DNA of 64,000 bases from Sphingobacterium sp. R2 (GTDB lineage Bacteria > Bacteroidota > Bacteroidia > Sphingobacteriales > Sphingobacteriaceae): NCBI RefSeq assembly GCF_040760075.1, contig NZ_CP142884.1, forward strand, positions 5,270,001 to 5,334,000, in the 5' to 3' direction. Shown piece after piece: positions 1 to 8,549 of this stretch. The first letter of the stretch is position 1. Each line of letters opens with the position of its first letter. The notes beneath the pieces are model-generated. The model saw nothing but the letters and a program-made list of their open reading frames with translations, made no database searches and had not been told where the DNA came from. The translations under genes and the position numbers were made by a program.

Positions 1-156
1 AACCGCGACACCATTCAGCTGGAGCTCTGCTTGGATGCGTTAAAAAAACATTACAAATTTATTGGCATCATGGTCATCATTACCATCGCCTTTAATTTTA
101 TGGGATTGGTCATCGGTGTAGTACTCGGCGTTAGCGATGCGCTAGCCGGGGTGTAA
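1..156 (+). CDS. C-terminal end of a small membrane protein (partial)
   Basis: The reading frame is open from the first base and stops with TAA at 154-156, giving the last 51 residues of a protein that begins outside the window. They contain an amphipathic lead-in (LKKHYKFIG) and one strongly hydrophobic segment of about 24 residues ending in a short polar tail. This looks like the last transmembrane helix of a small integral membrane protein; the style resembles DUF5362-like Bacteroidota proteins, but the family cannot be fixed from this piece. A bidirectional hairpin follows directly. Function unknown. Confidence 0.6.
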   Translation, partial: NRDTIQLELCLDALKKHYKFIGIMVIITIAFNFMGLVIGVVLGVSDALAGV

Positions 157-179
157 CTTGATCAAAATATAATTCAAAA

Positions 180-213
180 AAAAGAGGGATCTGCTCGCGC
201 AAATCCCTCTTTT
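180..213. terminator. Bidirectional intrinsic terminator
   Basis: An 11-bp perfect stem (AAAAGAGGGAT at 180-190 with ATCCCTCTTTT at 203-213) and a 12-base loop, with A/T tracts on both sides. It separates the truncated plus-strand gene from the convergent M48 protease gene and could end both transcripts. Confidence 0.85.
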
Positions 214-230
214 CGTATCCTATTAATCTT

Positions 231-1043
231 TTATTTCTTATAATATTTCATCGCATTCGGAATCAATTTTTGGATATCCGCAATACGTCGCTCATCACTC
301 GGGTGCGTACTCAAAAACTCTGGCTGCCCTTTCTGACTTCCTGAAGCCATACGCTTCCAAAAATCGACCGCTTCGTTTGGATTATATCCCGCCAAGGCCA
401 TAATAATCAAGCCTGCTGCATCTGCGTCGGACTCGTCGCTTCTGGAGAATTTCAACTGCGCCAAATTTCCGCCCAAACCGTAAAGATTATTGAAAACTCC
501 AAGGGTACTGTTGCCAGATATCCCTGCTGCGGAACCTAAAATCTGTCCGCCCAATTGCAAAGCAATCTGATTCGAAGCCTGCGCTACGGAATGCTCCTCA
601 ATCGCATGGGCGATCTCATGCCCCATTACTGTGGCAAGTCCGGCTTCGGTACGTGTAACAGGTAATATTCCCGTATAAACCGCCACTTTACCACCAGGCA
701 TACACCATGCGTTCACATCATCACTCCTTACTAAGTTGAACTCCCAATTGAAGTTAAATTGGTTGGCACGACCGGTGCTTTGCAAATATTGGTTCACCGC
801 TGTGGCCAGTTTATTGCCCACACGTTTAACCATTGCCGCATCGGCAGTCCCAGTGACTACTTTTGAACTATTCTTCGATAAAAAATCTTTATAAGCCAAT
901 GCAGCTTGCTCGTTCACTTGATCAGCACTGACCAATTTCAAATATTTTTTCCCGGTAACAGCAGAAGTTGCACAACCTGACAACCCCGATGCCAGTGTTA
1001 CACACGCTAATACCATAGCTGAATACTTAAACATTCCGTTCAT
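231..1043 (-). CDS. M48 family metallopeptidase lipoprotein
   Basis: A 270-residue zinc metalloprotease. The N-terminus has a hydrophobic signal ending in a lipobox (LSGC, Cys about residue 24), so it should be lipid-anchored in the envelope. The zinc motif HEIAH (HExxH) lies in mid-protein, followed by EEH and, further on, ESDADAAGL, the downstream zinc-ligand Glu region typical of peptidase M48. The C-terminal STHPSDERR segment is also standard for Oma1/LoiP/BepA-like M48 proteins, which handle misfolded envelope or outer-membrane proteins. It is transcribed away from plsY with a 125-base gap, so it is probably its own unit. The substrate cannot be inferred from sequence. Confidence 0.93.
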   Translation of the reverse strand: MNGMFKYSAMVLACVTLASGLSGCATSAVTGKKYLKLVSADQVNEQAALAYKDFLSKNSSKVVTGTADAAMVKRVGNKLATAVNQYLQSTGRANQFNFNWEFNLVRSDDVNAWCMPGGKVAVYTGILPVTRTEAGLATVMGHEIAHAIEEHSVAQASNQIALQLGGQILGSAAGISGNSTLGVFNNLYGLGGNLAQLKFSRSDESDADAAGLIIMALAGYNPNEAVDFWKRMASGSQKGQPEFLSTHPSDERRIADIQKLIPNAMKYYKK

Positions 1044-1168
1044 AGTTTATATTTTATTTCAAGGGCCATATGGAGTTTCAAAGCGAAAGATAATCGCTTT
1101 TCAGCGCATCCAACATGGATATTTTACAATAATTTATTAATCCATCGTAGCGGATGCAATTATTGTGC

Positions 1169-1819
1169 CTATTCTTTTTCCTTCGCTTTTTTCTTAAAAA
1201 GGTAGATCTTGGACTCATGCCCCTTTAACAGACGCTCTATATTCTTTTGGTGGGTAATCAACAAGAGGATACAAATCGCTATTCCGTAGAGAAGCACCGA
1301 AGGTATCGTTGTTTTGAATATAAAGGCCAAACTGAATGGAAATGCAAATCCTGCCGAAATGGAACCCAATGAAACGTAATGGGTGGTCAACAGGATAATA
1401 ACAAATACAGAAACACAAACCAAGGCTGCAGGCGTATGGATCGCGAGAATCATACCACAGAGCGTTGCTACGCCCTTCCCTCCTCTGAACCCCGCAAATA
1501 CAGGAAATAAATGTCCCAATACCGCGATAACGCCCAATGCCAACTGAAAGTTAACAAACTGAACATCGCTCGTATTTTGCCCCAGTTCTATTAAATAAGC
1601 TAGATTGGTTGCTGTCCAGCCTTTAAAAATATCGACAAACATCACGATCGATCCCGCTTTCGGTCCCAACACGCGAAAGGTATTAGTCGCCCCAGCATTA
1701 CCACTACCATACTCACGAACATCTACCCCATAAAATGCCTGTCCCAACCAAACAGCCGTTGGTATGGACCCAAACACGTACGCTAGTAATACTGCAATTA
1801 CTAAATAAATCGATATCAT
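1169..1819 (-). CDS. plsY: Glycerol-3-phosphate acyltransferase PlsY
   Basis: A 216-residue integral membrane enzyme that transfers the acyl group from acyl-phosphate to glycerol-3-phosphate, the first step of phospholipid synthesis. The three PlsY signature loops are visible: GSIPTAVWLG near the N-terminus, GSGNAGATNTFRVLG around residues 38-52, and GFRGGKGVAT around 110-120. About five transmembrane segments and a basic C-terminus (LFKKKAKEKE) fit the family. It lies 14 bases downstream of nadC on the same strand and is probably co-transcribed with it. Confidence 0.96.
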   Translation of the reverse strand: MISIYLVIAVLLAYVFGSIPTAVWLGQAFYGVDVREYGSGNAGATNTFRVLGPKAGSIVMFVDIFKGWTATNLAYLIELGQNTSDVQFVNFQLALGVIAVLGHLFPVFAGFRGGKGVATLCGMILAIHTPAALVCVSVFVIILLTTHYVSLGSISAGFAFPFSLAFIFKTTIPSVLLYGIAICILLLITHQKNIERLLKGHESKIYLFKKKAKEKE

Positions 1820-1833
1820 TAATTAATTAGTTC

Positions 1834-2691
1834 TTATATTAATTTGGCCTTCAGACTAAGATCAAGGCTCTTCACACTGTGTGTCAAAGCACCTACTGAG
1901 ATATAATCTACCCCGGCCTCCGCATATGACCTAATCGTGTCAAAAGTTATTCCCCCAGAGGCCTCTGTCTTGAACCGACGGTCGATAATCTGAACAGCTT
2001 TGGCAACATCTTGCGGTGAAAAATTATCTAACATGATTCGATCCACTTCGCCAAAGTTAAGAACTTCATCAAGTTCCACAAAATTTCGGACTTCAATTTC
2101 TATTTCTATTGGTTTATTTAGGCTCTTTCTATAGGCATTTGCACGCGCTAGCGCAGGTACAATCCCGCCACTGTAGTCTACATGATTATCCTTAATTAAA
2201 ATCATATCAAAAAGACCAAAACGATGATTGGTGCCGCCACCAATGCGCACGGCTTCTTTCTCCAGCACCCGTAACAGGGGCGTCGTTTTTCGCGTATCTA
2301 AAATTTTTGTGTCTGTACCGGCCAACAGATCCACATACTGCCGCGTTGTTGTCGCTATACCACTCATACGCTGCATCACATTCAGCACCAAGCGTTCGGC
2401 CAATAAAATACTTTGGATATTTCCCCTGACATAAAAAGCAATATCCCCCATTTTAACCCGGCTTCCATCTTGGATAAAGACCTCACAGACCAAACTATCG
2501 TCCACATAGGCGATAATTGCCTGCGCTACTTCGACACCTGCCAGTACACCATCATCCTTCACAATCAACTTGGCTTCACCTTGCGCGCCGGCTTCAATTG
2601 TCGACAAGGAGGTATGATCTCCATCGCCCAAATCCTCCGCGACAGCCTGTTTTACAAACTGGGCCAAATAGTCCTTGATTTCCTTCTCCAT
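1834..2691 (-). CDS. nadC: Nicotinate-nucleotide pyrophosphorylase (carboxylating)
   Basis: A 285-residue quinolinate phosphoribosyltransferase that makes nicotinate mononucleotide from quinolinate and PRPP in de novo NAD synthesis. Family landmarks are EDLGDGDHTS near the N-terminus, NVMQRMSGIAT, DTRKTTPLLR, GGGTNHRFGLFDMILIKDNH in the middle, then EIEVRN, DRIMLDNFSP, EASGGI and YISVGALTHS. Full length for the family. The ATG at 2691 follows a 78-base spacer after the DUF4783-like gene, and plsY follows at 14 bases, giving a likely nadC-plsY operon. Confidence 0.97.
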   Translation of the reverse strand: MEKEIKDYLAQFVKQAVAEDLGDGDHTSLSTIEAGAQGEAKLIVKDDGVLAGVEVAQAIIAYVDDSLVCEVFIQDGSRVKMGDIAFYVRGNIQSILLAERLVLNVMQRMSGIATTTRQYVDLLAGTDTKILDTRKTTPLLRVLEKEAVRIGGGTNHRFGLFDMILIKDNHVDYSGGIVPALARANAYRKSLNKPIEIEIEVRNFVELDEVLNFGEVDRIMLDNFSPQDVAKAVQIIDRRFKTEASGGITFDTIRSYAEAGVDYISVGALTHSVKSLDLSLKAKLI

Positions 2692-2768
2692 AAATGCTAT
2701 TTATTGGGCTAAGATGTGGAATAATTTTTTAATCGAAAAATAGATTGATAAAAAAAATAGGATCAGGA

Positions 2769-3227
2769 TCAATTTTTGTCGATCCTCAACTCTTCGATGG
2801 AATGGTTATTACTCCCTGCTCCTATCTTTACAAAGACCCGATAGTTGGCCTGTTCGGTGGCTAAGGAATAGGTAAAATATTGATAGCCATTGTTGGCTTT
2901 GCTCGACTGGGTCAGTTTTACAGTCTTGGGTTTATGCTGATTAAAAAATGTCCCCAACATGATTTCTGATTGGTATTTTGTATAAATACCATTTTCACCT
3001 GAAATCGACAAGGTGATGTTTGAGGCAAAATACCTGGCTATGTTTTTAGCACTACCTTCTTTTAAAAATGATTTTAGCTCCTCCGAAATTCGTTGCAAAG
3101 CATCATCATCCCCGGGCAAGTTCGCTTCCATCCGTGGTTTTACAGGCATCGAAAAATGACCAAACGCAGCATTGTGTAAAAAAAGATTCGTAATAAGTAT
3201 AAATCCGCAATGGCTTAAAAGTTTCAT
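2769..3227 (-). CDS. Exported DUF4783-like protein
   Basis: A 152-residue protein beginning MKLLSHCGF. I chose this ATG at 3227 because it starts directly at a signal-peptide-like hydrophobic stretch; an in-frame upstream start at 3269 would add 14 residues ahead of it. The mature part (ISEELKSFLKEGSAKNIARYF, then SENGIYTKYQSEIMLGTFF) has the shape of the Bacteroidota DUF4783 family, an NTF2-like fold of unknown function that is commonly encoded next to nadC. It sits upstream of nadC on the same strand. Role unknown; the gene context, not the sequence, is the main support for the family name. Confidence 0.8.
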   Translation of the reverse strand: MKLLSHCGFILITNLFLHNAAFGHFSMPVKPRMEANLPGDDDALQRISEELKSFLKEGSAKNIARYFASNITLSISGENGIYTKYQSEIMLGTFFNQHKPKTVKLTQSSKANNGYQYFTYSLATEQANYRVFVKIGAGSNNHSIEELRIDKN

Positions 3228-3359
3228 ATAGCTTAACATGTATAGAAAAGATTCTGTAATCAAAATCAATCCTTAGGCAGTTCCATTTATGATGGAACAC
3301 AAATGATGCCACAAACCTATAAAAATATTGGTGATTAACAAGGGAAGTTTTTAAGATGC

Positions 3360-3391
3360 GTTGATAGATTCTAAAATTAAGATTATCTTTG
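3360..3391 (+). promoter_or_regulatory. gpmI promoter (Bacteroidota type)
   Basis: GTTG at 3360-3363, a 20-base spacer and a perfect TATCTTTG (TAnnTTTG) at 3384-3391. The ATG of gpmI lies only 7 bases after the box, so the transcript should be leaderless or nearly so. Confidence 0.7.
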
Positions 3392-3398
3392 TTATACG

Positions 3399-4931
3399 AT
3401 GAATAAGAAAAAAGTTGCACTCATGATCCTAGACGGACTAGGATATGGAAAACATGATAAATCAAATGCAGTTGAAGCTGCAAACACCCCATTTTTAGAC
3501 CATTTATTAGAAGCATATCCAAACTCAACTTTAGAAGCTTCGGGCGAAGCTGTTGGCTTGCCTGCCGGCCAAATGGGTAACTCTGAGGTAGGGCACATGA
3601 ATCTTGGTGCCGGAAGAATTGTCTACCAAGAATTGGGACGTATTCACAAAGCGGTCAATGACGGCGTATTCAATTCGAACCCAGTGATTCAAGACGCATT
3701 TAAATATGCTTTAGCAAATAACAAAAAGGTACATTTTATCGGTTTGCTTTCCGATGGTGGCGTACACGCGCACACGAAGCACTTAAAGGGTTTATGTGAT
3801 GCCGCAAAACATGCTGGACTGAGCAGTGAACAAGTATTTGTACATGCTTTCTTGGATGGCCGTGATACGGATCCAAACTCGGGTATTGGTTACGTGAGAG
3901 ATTTACAGGCGTATTTGACAACAACAACAGGTACCTTCGCATCGGCAATCGGTCGGTACTATGCGATGGATCGCGACAACAGATGGGAACGGGTAAAATT
4001 AGCATACGATCTTTTAGTGAAAGCGGAAGGTGAAAAATCCAATGACCTGGTCGCCGCTATCCAAAAATCATACGATGAAGGTATAACGGATGAGTTTGTG
4101 AAACCAATTGCCTTGGTAGACAGCAATGGAGCGCCTGTGGCTACAATACAAGAAGGCGATGTGGTATTCTGCTATAATTTCAGAACGGATCGTGGCCGCG
4201 AGATTACTATCGCGCTAACCCAAAAAGCATTCCCAGAATATGATCTGAAACCGTTAGATCTATATTATGTGACCATGACGTCTTACGATGAAACGTTCCA
4301 AAATGTGCGGGTTGTTTTTCAAAAAGATAACTTGACCAACACGTTGGGTGAAGTATTGGAGGCTAACCATAAAACACAAACACGTATCGCCGAAACAGAA
4401 AAATATCCACACGTCACATTTTTCTTCTCGGGAGGCCGTGAACAAGAATTTAAAGGTGAAAACCGCTTGTTGGTTCCATCACCAAAAGTGGCGACTTACG
4501 ATCTTCAACCCGAGATGTCCGCACAAGGAATTACAGCGGCTATCGTTAACGATATGGAAACACTTCAGCCTGATTTTATCTGTCTGAACTTTGCAAATCC
4601 AGATATGGTAGGTCATACAGGAGTTTTTGATGCTGTCATTAAAGCCGTAGAAACTGTGGATCAATGTACCAAAACGGTCGTAGAAACTGGTCTTAAAAAT
4701 GGTTACTCCTTTATAATTCTGGCCGATCATGGCAATTCGGAGTTTATGGTCAATGAGGACGGATCGCCAAACACCGCACACACAACAAATTTGGTTCCAT
4801 GTATCTTGATTGACGATCAGTACAAAAAAATAGCCAACGGTAAATTAGGTGATATTGCCCCAACCGTCTTACAAATTTTGGGCGTCAATATCCCCGCTGA
4901 AATGACAGGAAATGTATTGGTATCAGAATAA
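3399..4931 (+). CDS. gpmI: 2,3-bisphosphoglycerate-independent phosphoglycerate mutase
   Basis: A 510-residue, manganese-dependent glycolytic enzyme interconverting 3- and 2-phosphoglycerate. The N-terminal MILDGLGYG holds the first metal-binding Asp. The metal-binding catalytic Ser motif GNSEVGHMN follows at about residues 60-70. Further family blocks are FIGLLSDGGVHAH, HAFLDGRDTDP, GRYYAMDRDNRW and FNFRTDR-type (YNFRTDRGRE), with metal ligands NFANPDMVGHTG and ILADHGNSE near the C-terminus. Full length. The ATG follows a strong promoter by 7 bases. The next gene overlaps its 3' end. Confidence 0.97.
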   Translation: MNKKKVALMILDGLGYGKHDKSNAVEAANTPFLDHLLEAYPNSTLEASGEAVGLPAGQMGNSEVGHMNLGAGRIVYQELGRIHKAVNDGVFNSNPVIQDAFKYALANNKKVHFIGLLSDGGVHAHTKHLKGLCDAAKHAGLSSEQVFVHAFLDGRDTDPNSGIGYVRDLQAYLTTTTGTFASAIGRYYAMDRDNRWERVKLAYDLLVKAEGEKSNDLVAAIQKSYDEGITDEFVKPIALVDSNGAPVATIQEGDVVFCYNFRTDRGREITIALTQKAFPEYDLKPLDLYYVTMTSYDETFQNVRVVFQKDNLTNTLGEVLEANHKTQTRIAETEKYPHVTFFFSGGREQEFKGENRLLVPSPKVATYDLQPEMSAQGITAAIVNDMETLQPDFICLNFANPDMVGHTGVFDAVIKAVETVDQCTKTVVETGLKNGYSFIILADHGNSEFMVNEDGSPNTAHTTNLVPCILIDDQYKKIANGKLGDIAPTVLQILGVNIPAEMTGNVLVSE

Positions 4932-5499
4932 TAACCTACATAAAATCAGTAGCAGAGCACTCTCCTTTTTTGCGGGTAGTGCGCTGCTTTTTTGGAGTTG
5001 TGGATCACCTTCCGCAACAAAAAGCCACAAAAAATCTTCCGACATATTTTCTGTCGACTCGTTTTTTAATGGAGAAGTCAATCGCTTGCAACAGCTCAAT
5101 CCCGCCGTGCTAAAATCTGTCAGCAAAGATGGAGAAAAAGAACAGCGCGAGCTGAAAATTGGAAGCTGGAAAAATGAACTGTCTGCCTTTCAAGCTGCTG
5201 ATATCAGCAAAAATTTCGATCCCACATTGTATGAAGTTAAAGCTGTCGATTGTGTGACCGAATTTACAGCGAAAAAGAAAGATCTACAGATACAGAAACT
5301 GCGTATCGAATTTGATAAGAACGAAAAGGTAAAACACATCCATATCGTTAAAAAGATAACAAATAGCTTATACGATAGTCAGGAAAAATTAGACTATTTC
5401 AGCGATTCGCTTTATCGCATTGTCAAATTGCAAGACGTTCAGGGACTAGATGCCAATCAATATGAAATTGTCGGCAAGTTCATTCCTCCCAAAAAGTAA
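4912..5499 (+). CDS. Hypothetical lipoprotein downstream of gpmI
   Basis: A 195-residue protein with no family I recognise. After a short polar start there is a hydrophobic stretch (LSFFAGSALLFWSC) that looks like a lipoprotein signal, although the box is not canonical, then a charged domain rich in Lys, Glu and Asp with alternating beta-type segments. The ATG at 4912 overlaps the last 20 bases of gpmI, so the two may be translated together; a later start is possible but would remove the signal. A hairpin follows at 5530. A periplasmic or outer-membrane location is inferred from the signal only. Confidence 0.65.
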   Translation: MYWYQNNNLHKISSRALSFFAGSALLFWSCGSPSATKSHKKSSDIFSVDSFFNGEVNRLQQLNPAVLKSVSKDGEKEQRELKIGSWKNELSAFQAADISKNFDPTLYEVKAVDCVTEFTAKKKDLQIQKLRIEFDKNEKVKHIHIVKKITNSLYDSQEKLDYFSDSLYRIVKLQDVQGLDANQYEIVGKFIPPKK

Positions 5500-5529
5500 A
5501 ACGATAAGTCTTATACATCAGCAAAATTC

Positions 5530-5561
5530 GCCGCTGAGTCTTTGATTCAGCGGCAAATTTT
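5530..5561 (+). terminator. Intrinsic terminator after the gpmI operon
   Basis: GCCGCTGA at 5530-5537 pairs with TCAGCGGC at 5547-5554, with a 9-base loop and a following AAATTTTA run. It closes the gpmI-lipoprotein unit. Confidence 0.7.
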
Positions 5562-5593
5562 ATGATCTTATCATAATAATAAATGCAACACGA

Positions 5594-5623
5594 TTGCTTT
5601 ATATTTTATTTTCATTATCTTTG
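5594..5623 (+). promoter_or_regulatory. Promoter of the small His/Cys protein and TonB receptor
   Basis: TTG at 5594-5596, exactly 19 bases, then TATCTTTG at 5616-5623: a full match to the Bacteroidota -33/-7 arrangement. It gives a leader of about 50 bases before the GTG at 5681. Confidence 0.7.
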
Positions 5624-5680
5624 ACCCGGTTAACATCATAATTCGAGTGTCAACTTGGGTTTAAACGTAGTGATTTCAGC

Positions 5681-6007
5681 GTGAAAGACATCTCATTGAA
5701 CAAATTCGCAGCATTCGTGCTCTTGATGACCTTCTTAATTGGTCAGTTCATTGTGTACAGTCATGAACATCCCCAAGCTACACTGCATATCGTAGATGGT
5801 CCAGCAAAAAAACATCATGCTGATCACCCCAAATGTGCTATCTGCGACCAAAATGCACATCCTCAACTAGTTTTTAATTTTACGCAGGGTGAATTCATAT
5901 TGCCTGTTAAAATCATTGAATTTGGTCTGTTCATCATTGGAGACCAGATCGTCAGATCATTGATTTCTGGCAATCGAGGCCCACCCACCTGTTCATCTTT
6001 ATGCTAA
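5681..6007 (+). CDS. Small His/Cys-rich membrane-anchored protein
   Basis: A 108-residue ORF with a GTG start; no in-frame ATG lies upstream after the promoter. Residues about 8-25 form one hydrophobic helix. A periplasmic segment follows with dense metal-ligand residues (SHEHP, KKHHADHPKCAICDQNAHP, including CxxC), then a second hydrophobic stretch and an end in RGPPTCSSLC. The pattern of one helix, CxxC-His cluster and a terminal R-(G/A)-PP motif resembles small proteins found beside TonB receptors for metals, in the manner of proteobacterial DUF2946 copper-responsive proteins. That link is inference; I do not recognise a named family. The receptor gene follows 192 bases downstream on the same strand. 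Confidence 0.6.
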   Translation: MKDISLNKFAAFVLLMTFLIGQFIVYSHEHPQATLHIVDGPAKKHHADHPKCAICDQNAHPQLVFNFTQGEFILPVKIIEFGLFIIGDQIVRSLISGNRGPPTCSSLC

Positions 6008-6049
6008 TTTCAATAGTGCCTATCAACGTAAGCTGACCACTATTGCTGC

Positions 6050-6069
6050 AAGGCCTCTATAGGGGTCTT
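6050..6069 (+). other. Short intercistronic hairpin
   Basis: AAGGCCTC at 6050-6057 can pair (with two G-U pairs) with GGGGTCTT at 6062-6069 around a TATA loop, in the gap between the small His/Cys gene and the TonB receptor. There is no U tract after it. It may only be a processing or stability element. Confidence 0.3.
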
Positions 6070-6199
6070 TACAATTCAACAATCCAACGATCCATACGAC
6101 CAGCTATCGGTTAAACCTTGGCACAGCAACGCCTTGGTAGCTGACTTAAGCTTTGTCGTTTGTACCGCTGATATTACATACGTAGAAATTATAGTACAG

Positions 6200-8494
6200 A
6201 TGAAACTTAAAATTATAGGCTGCATTTTTATGCTTGTCTCCTATTGCTCCATACTTCCGGCGCTTGCCTCAACAATTAGCGGTAAAGTAACGGATGCCAA
6301 AACCAACCTACCAATTGCTGGTGCTACCATATCACTGCAGCAGCTTCGTTCGAGCACGGCATCAGACCAACAAGGTCGTTATAGCTTTAAATCTCTTCCT
6401 GCAAGTGGACGCTACTTGGTTGAGGTCCGTTTTTTGGGTTATCAATCCGTTGTCAAGGCCGTAGATTTAACTTCGGAAAATCTTTCCCTTGATTTTTCCT
6501 TGACAGAAAGTATTATTGAAACGAATGAAGTAGTCGTTACAGGTACACTGGTCACTTCTCAGAGCCGTCGCAACAGCACCTCAGTAGCTGTTATTTCCAA
6601 AGATGAGTTGCAGGGAAATGGAACAAATCTTATTGATGCACTCGCCCGGCAAGTTCCCGGACTAAGTCAGATCACAACGGGACAAGGAATTTCAAAGCCT
6701 ATTATAAGGGGTCTGGGGTATAATCGTGTCGTCACGGTAAGCGATGGGGTAAAACAGATGGGACAGCAATGGGGCGACGAACATGGCATTGAAATAGACC
6801 AAAATCAACCCGACCGTGTCGAGATTTTACGTGGTGCAGCTTCATTGATGTACGGATCTGATGCCATCGGTGGTGTGATCAATGTACTGGAACCTAATGT
6901 TCCTACTGAGGGGCATATTAAAGGTGAATTACTGACAAGCTATGCGACCAACAATGGACTGACCAATAGTTCGGTTATGTTAACTGGTAATGAAAATGGC
7001 TTCGTATGGCGTGGCCGTGGATCGTATCAGAATGCGTATTCTTATAATACCCCTGCAGGAAGATACGGCAATAGCGGCTTTAACAACAGCAATTTAAGCG
7101 GTATGCTCGGGCTAAACAAGCAATGGGGCTATTCGCACCTTAATTTTTCTTACCTAAAAAATAACATCGGCTTTTACGATGCCGAACCGGGTGACCCGCT
7201 GTACACAAACGCTAAAAGCCGTACATTGGATTTTCCCAAACAGGACATCCGTCACTATAAATTGGCCCTCAACAACAGCTTCGTTGTCGGATCGGGAAAT
7301 TTAAAACTTGACTTAGGCTACCAAAAGAATCAACGTCGAGAATTAGAAGAAGCGACCCCATCCCTGTTCTTTGACCTCAACACCTATTCCCTCGATGCCA
7401 AGTATTCTTTAAGTGAAAGAAACGGCTGGCAACATGTATTTGGTATTAGTGCCAGTCAGGAACACAGTGTAAATAAAGGGACCGAGTTCTTAATCCCAGC
7501 CTATGACCAGCTGGAATTGGGAGCTTTTGGTTATGCGAAGAAAAGCTGGGGCGAAAACACGTTTAATGTCGGTTTACGCTATGACTATGTCAACAACAAA
7601 GGCAAACAGCTGTTTGTTGAAGATGAAGAGCAATTTCCTGGTTTTAAAAATAGCGTCAGTAATGTCAGTGGTGCCCTTGGTTATACGCATATTTTCAATG
7701 AGGATCTCAATTTTAAAGCAAATGCGGGCTCAGCATTTAGAGCACCCAACCCCGCAGAGCTTGGCTCCAATGGTGTTCATGAGGGTACTTCGCGGTATGA
7801 AGTCGGTAATGAGAACCTAAAACCCGAAAGAAGTTATCAAGCAGATGCGACACTGGAGTTTGGCCATAGTATCGTTACCGGAAGTATCGGAATCTACGAA
7901 AATTATATTCACAACTTTATATATGCCTCGGCAACAAAAGGGGATACAAAAACTGTGGTTGGCGAAGATGGCGATTCTCATACCTATGACGTATACCGTT
8001 ATGGACAGGTCAATGCCAATCTATATGGTGTTGAAGGAAGCTTGAATTTTCATTTGTTGAACTGGATTCACCTAGACAACACGTTTAGTTATACGCATGC
8101 ACAGAATACAACCTTTGACAGACCATTGGCATTGATTCCAGCTGGCGTTGTGCACAATACGCTGCGCCTTGAACCTAAAGTAAGCGGATTAAATGCCTTC
8201 TACTTATCTGTGGGGCTAGACAATTATTTTAAACAGAATCGCATTGACGAAACCTTCGAAACGCCAGCAAACGGATACACATTGTTGAATGCTGGAATCG
8301 GCACGACATTGCACTTCGGGCAGCAGCAACTGGAAATATTTGCAGCGGCATCCAATCTGACCAACAAGCGTTATTACGATGCCTTAAGCCGATTGCGCCC
8401 GGGTAGGCTATCGCAAGAAGATCCTAATTTTGGCGTCTACAATATGGGCAGAAACATCACATTCGGTGTCTATCTACCGCTTAACATCAAATAA
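6200..8494 (+). CDS. TonB-dependent outer-membrane receptor
   Basis: A 764-residue receptor. I chose ATG 6200 (MKLKIIGCIF) because it begins at the signal peptide; the frame extends 22 codons upstream without signal character. Order: signal peptide, carboxypeptidase-regulatory-like beta domain (SGKVTDAKTNLPIAGATISL), a plug domain (NEVVVTGTLV through IIRGLGYNRVVTVSDGVKQMG, RGAASLMYGSDAIGGVINV) and a 22-strand-type barrel ending with an aromatic C-terminus (FGVYLPLNIK). There is no SusD partner, so it belongs with metal or cofactor receptors and not glycan SusC proteins. The upstream His/Cys-rich protein hints at a copper- or zinc-type substrate, which is inference. A terminator follows 6 bases after the stop. 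Confidence 0.9.
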   Translation: MKLKIIGCIFMLVSYCSILPALASTISGKVTDAKTNLPIAGATISLQQLRSSTASDQQGRYSFKSLPASGRYLVEVRFLGYQSVVKAVDLTSENLSLDFSLTESIIETNEVVVTGTLVTSQSRRNSTSVAVISKDELQGNGTNLIDALARQVPGLSQITTGQGISKPIIRGLGYNRVVTVSDGVKQMGQQWGDEHGIEIDQNQPDRVEILRGAASLMYGSDAIGGVINVLEPNVPTEGHIKGELLTSYATNNGLTNSSVMLTGNENGFVWRGRGSYQNAYSYNTPAGRYGNSGFNNSNLSGMLGLNKQWGYSHLNFSYLKNNIGFYDAEPGDPLYTNAKSRTLDFPKQDIRHYKLALNNSFVVGSGNLKLDLGYQKNQRRELEEATPSLFFDLNTYSLDAKYSLSERNGWQHVFGISASQEHSVNKGTEFLIPAYDQLELGAFGYAKKSWGENTFNVGLRYDYVNNKGKQLFVEDEEQFPGFKNSVSNVSGALGYTHIFNEDLNFKANAGSAFRAPNPAELGSNGVHEGTSRYEVGNENLKPERSYQADATLEFGHSIVTGSIGIYENYIHNFIYASATKGDTKTVVGEDGDSHTYDVYRYGQVNANLYGVEGSLNFHLLNWIHLDNTFSYTHAQNTTFDRPLALIPAGVVHNTLRLEPKVSGLNAFYLSVGLDNYFKQNRIDETFETPANGYTLLNAGIGTTLHFGQQQLEIFAAASNLTNKRYYDALSRLRPGRLSQEDPNFGVYNMGRNITFGVYLPLNIK

Positions 8495-8500
8495 AAAAAA

Positions 8501-8537
8501 ATGAGGAATACCTAAAAAGGATTCCTCATTTTTTTTA
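8501..8537. terminator. Bidirectional intrinsic terminator
   Basis: ATGAGGAAT at 8501-8509 pairs perfectly with ATTCCTCAT at 8521-8529, with A and T tracts on either side. It lies between the convergent TonB receptor and ferritin genes. Confidence 0.9.
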
Positions 8538-8549
8538 TACAGTTTAGTG

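Noticed and set aside
1080..1100. AAAGCGA/TCGCTTT hairpin after plsY
   Set aside because: Only 7 bp with no clear U tract and 69 bases from the stop; too weak to call a terminator.
2413..2712. 99-codon plus-strand frame inside nadC
   Set aside because: It mirrors nadC, whose protein is full length and well matched, so this is a shadow frame.
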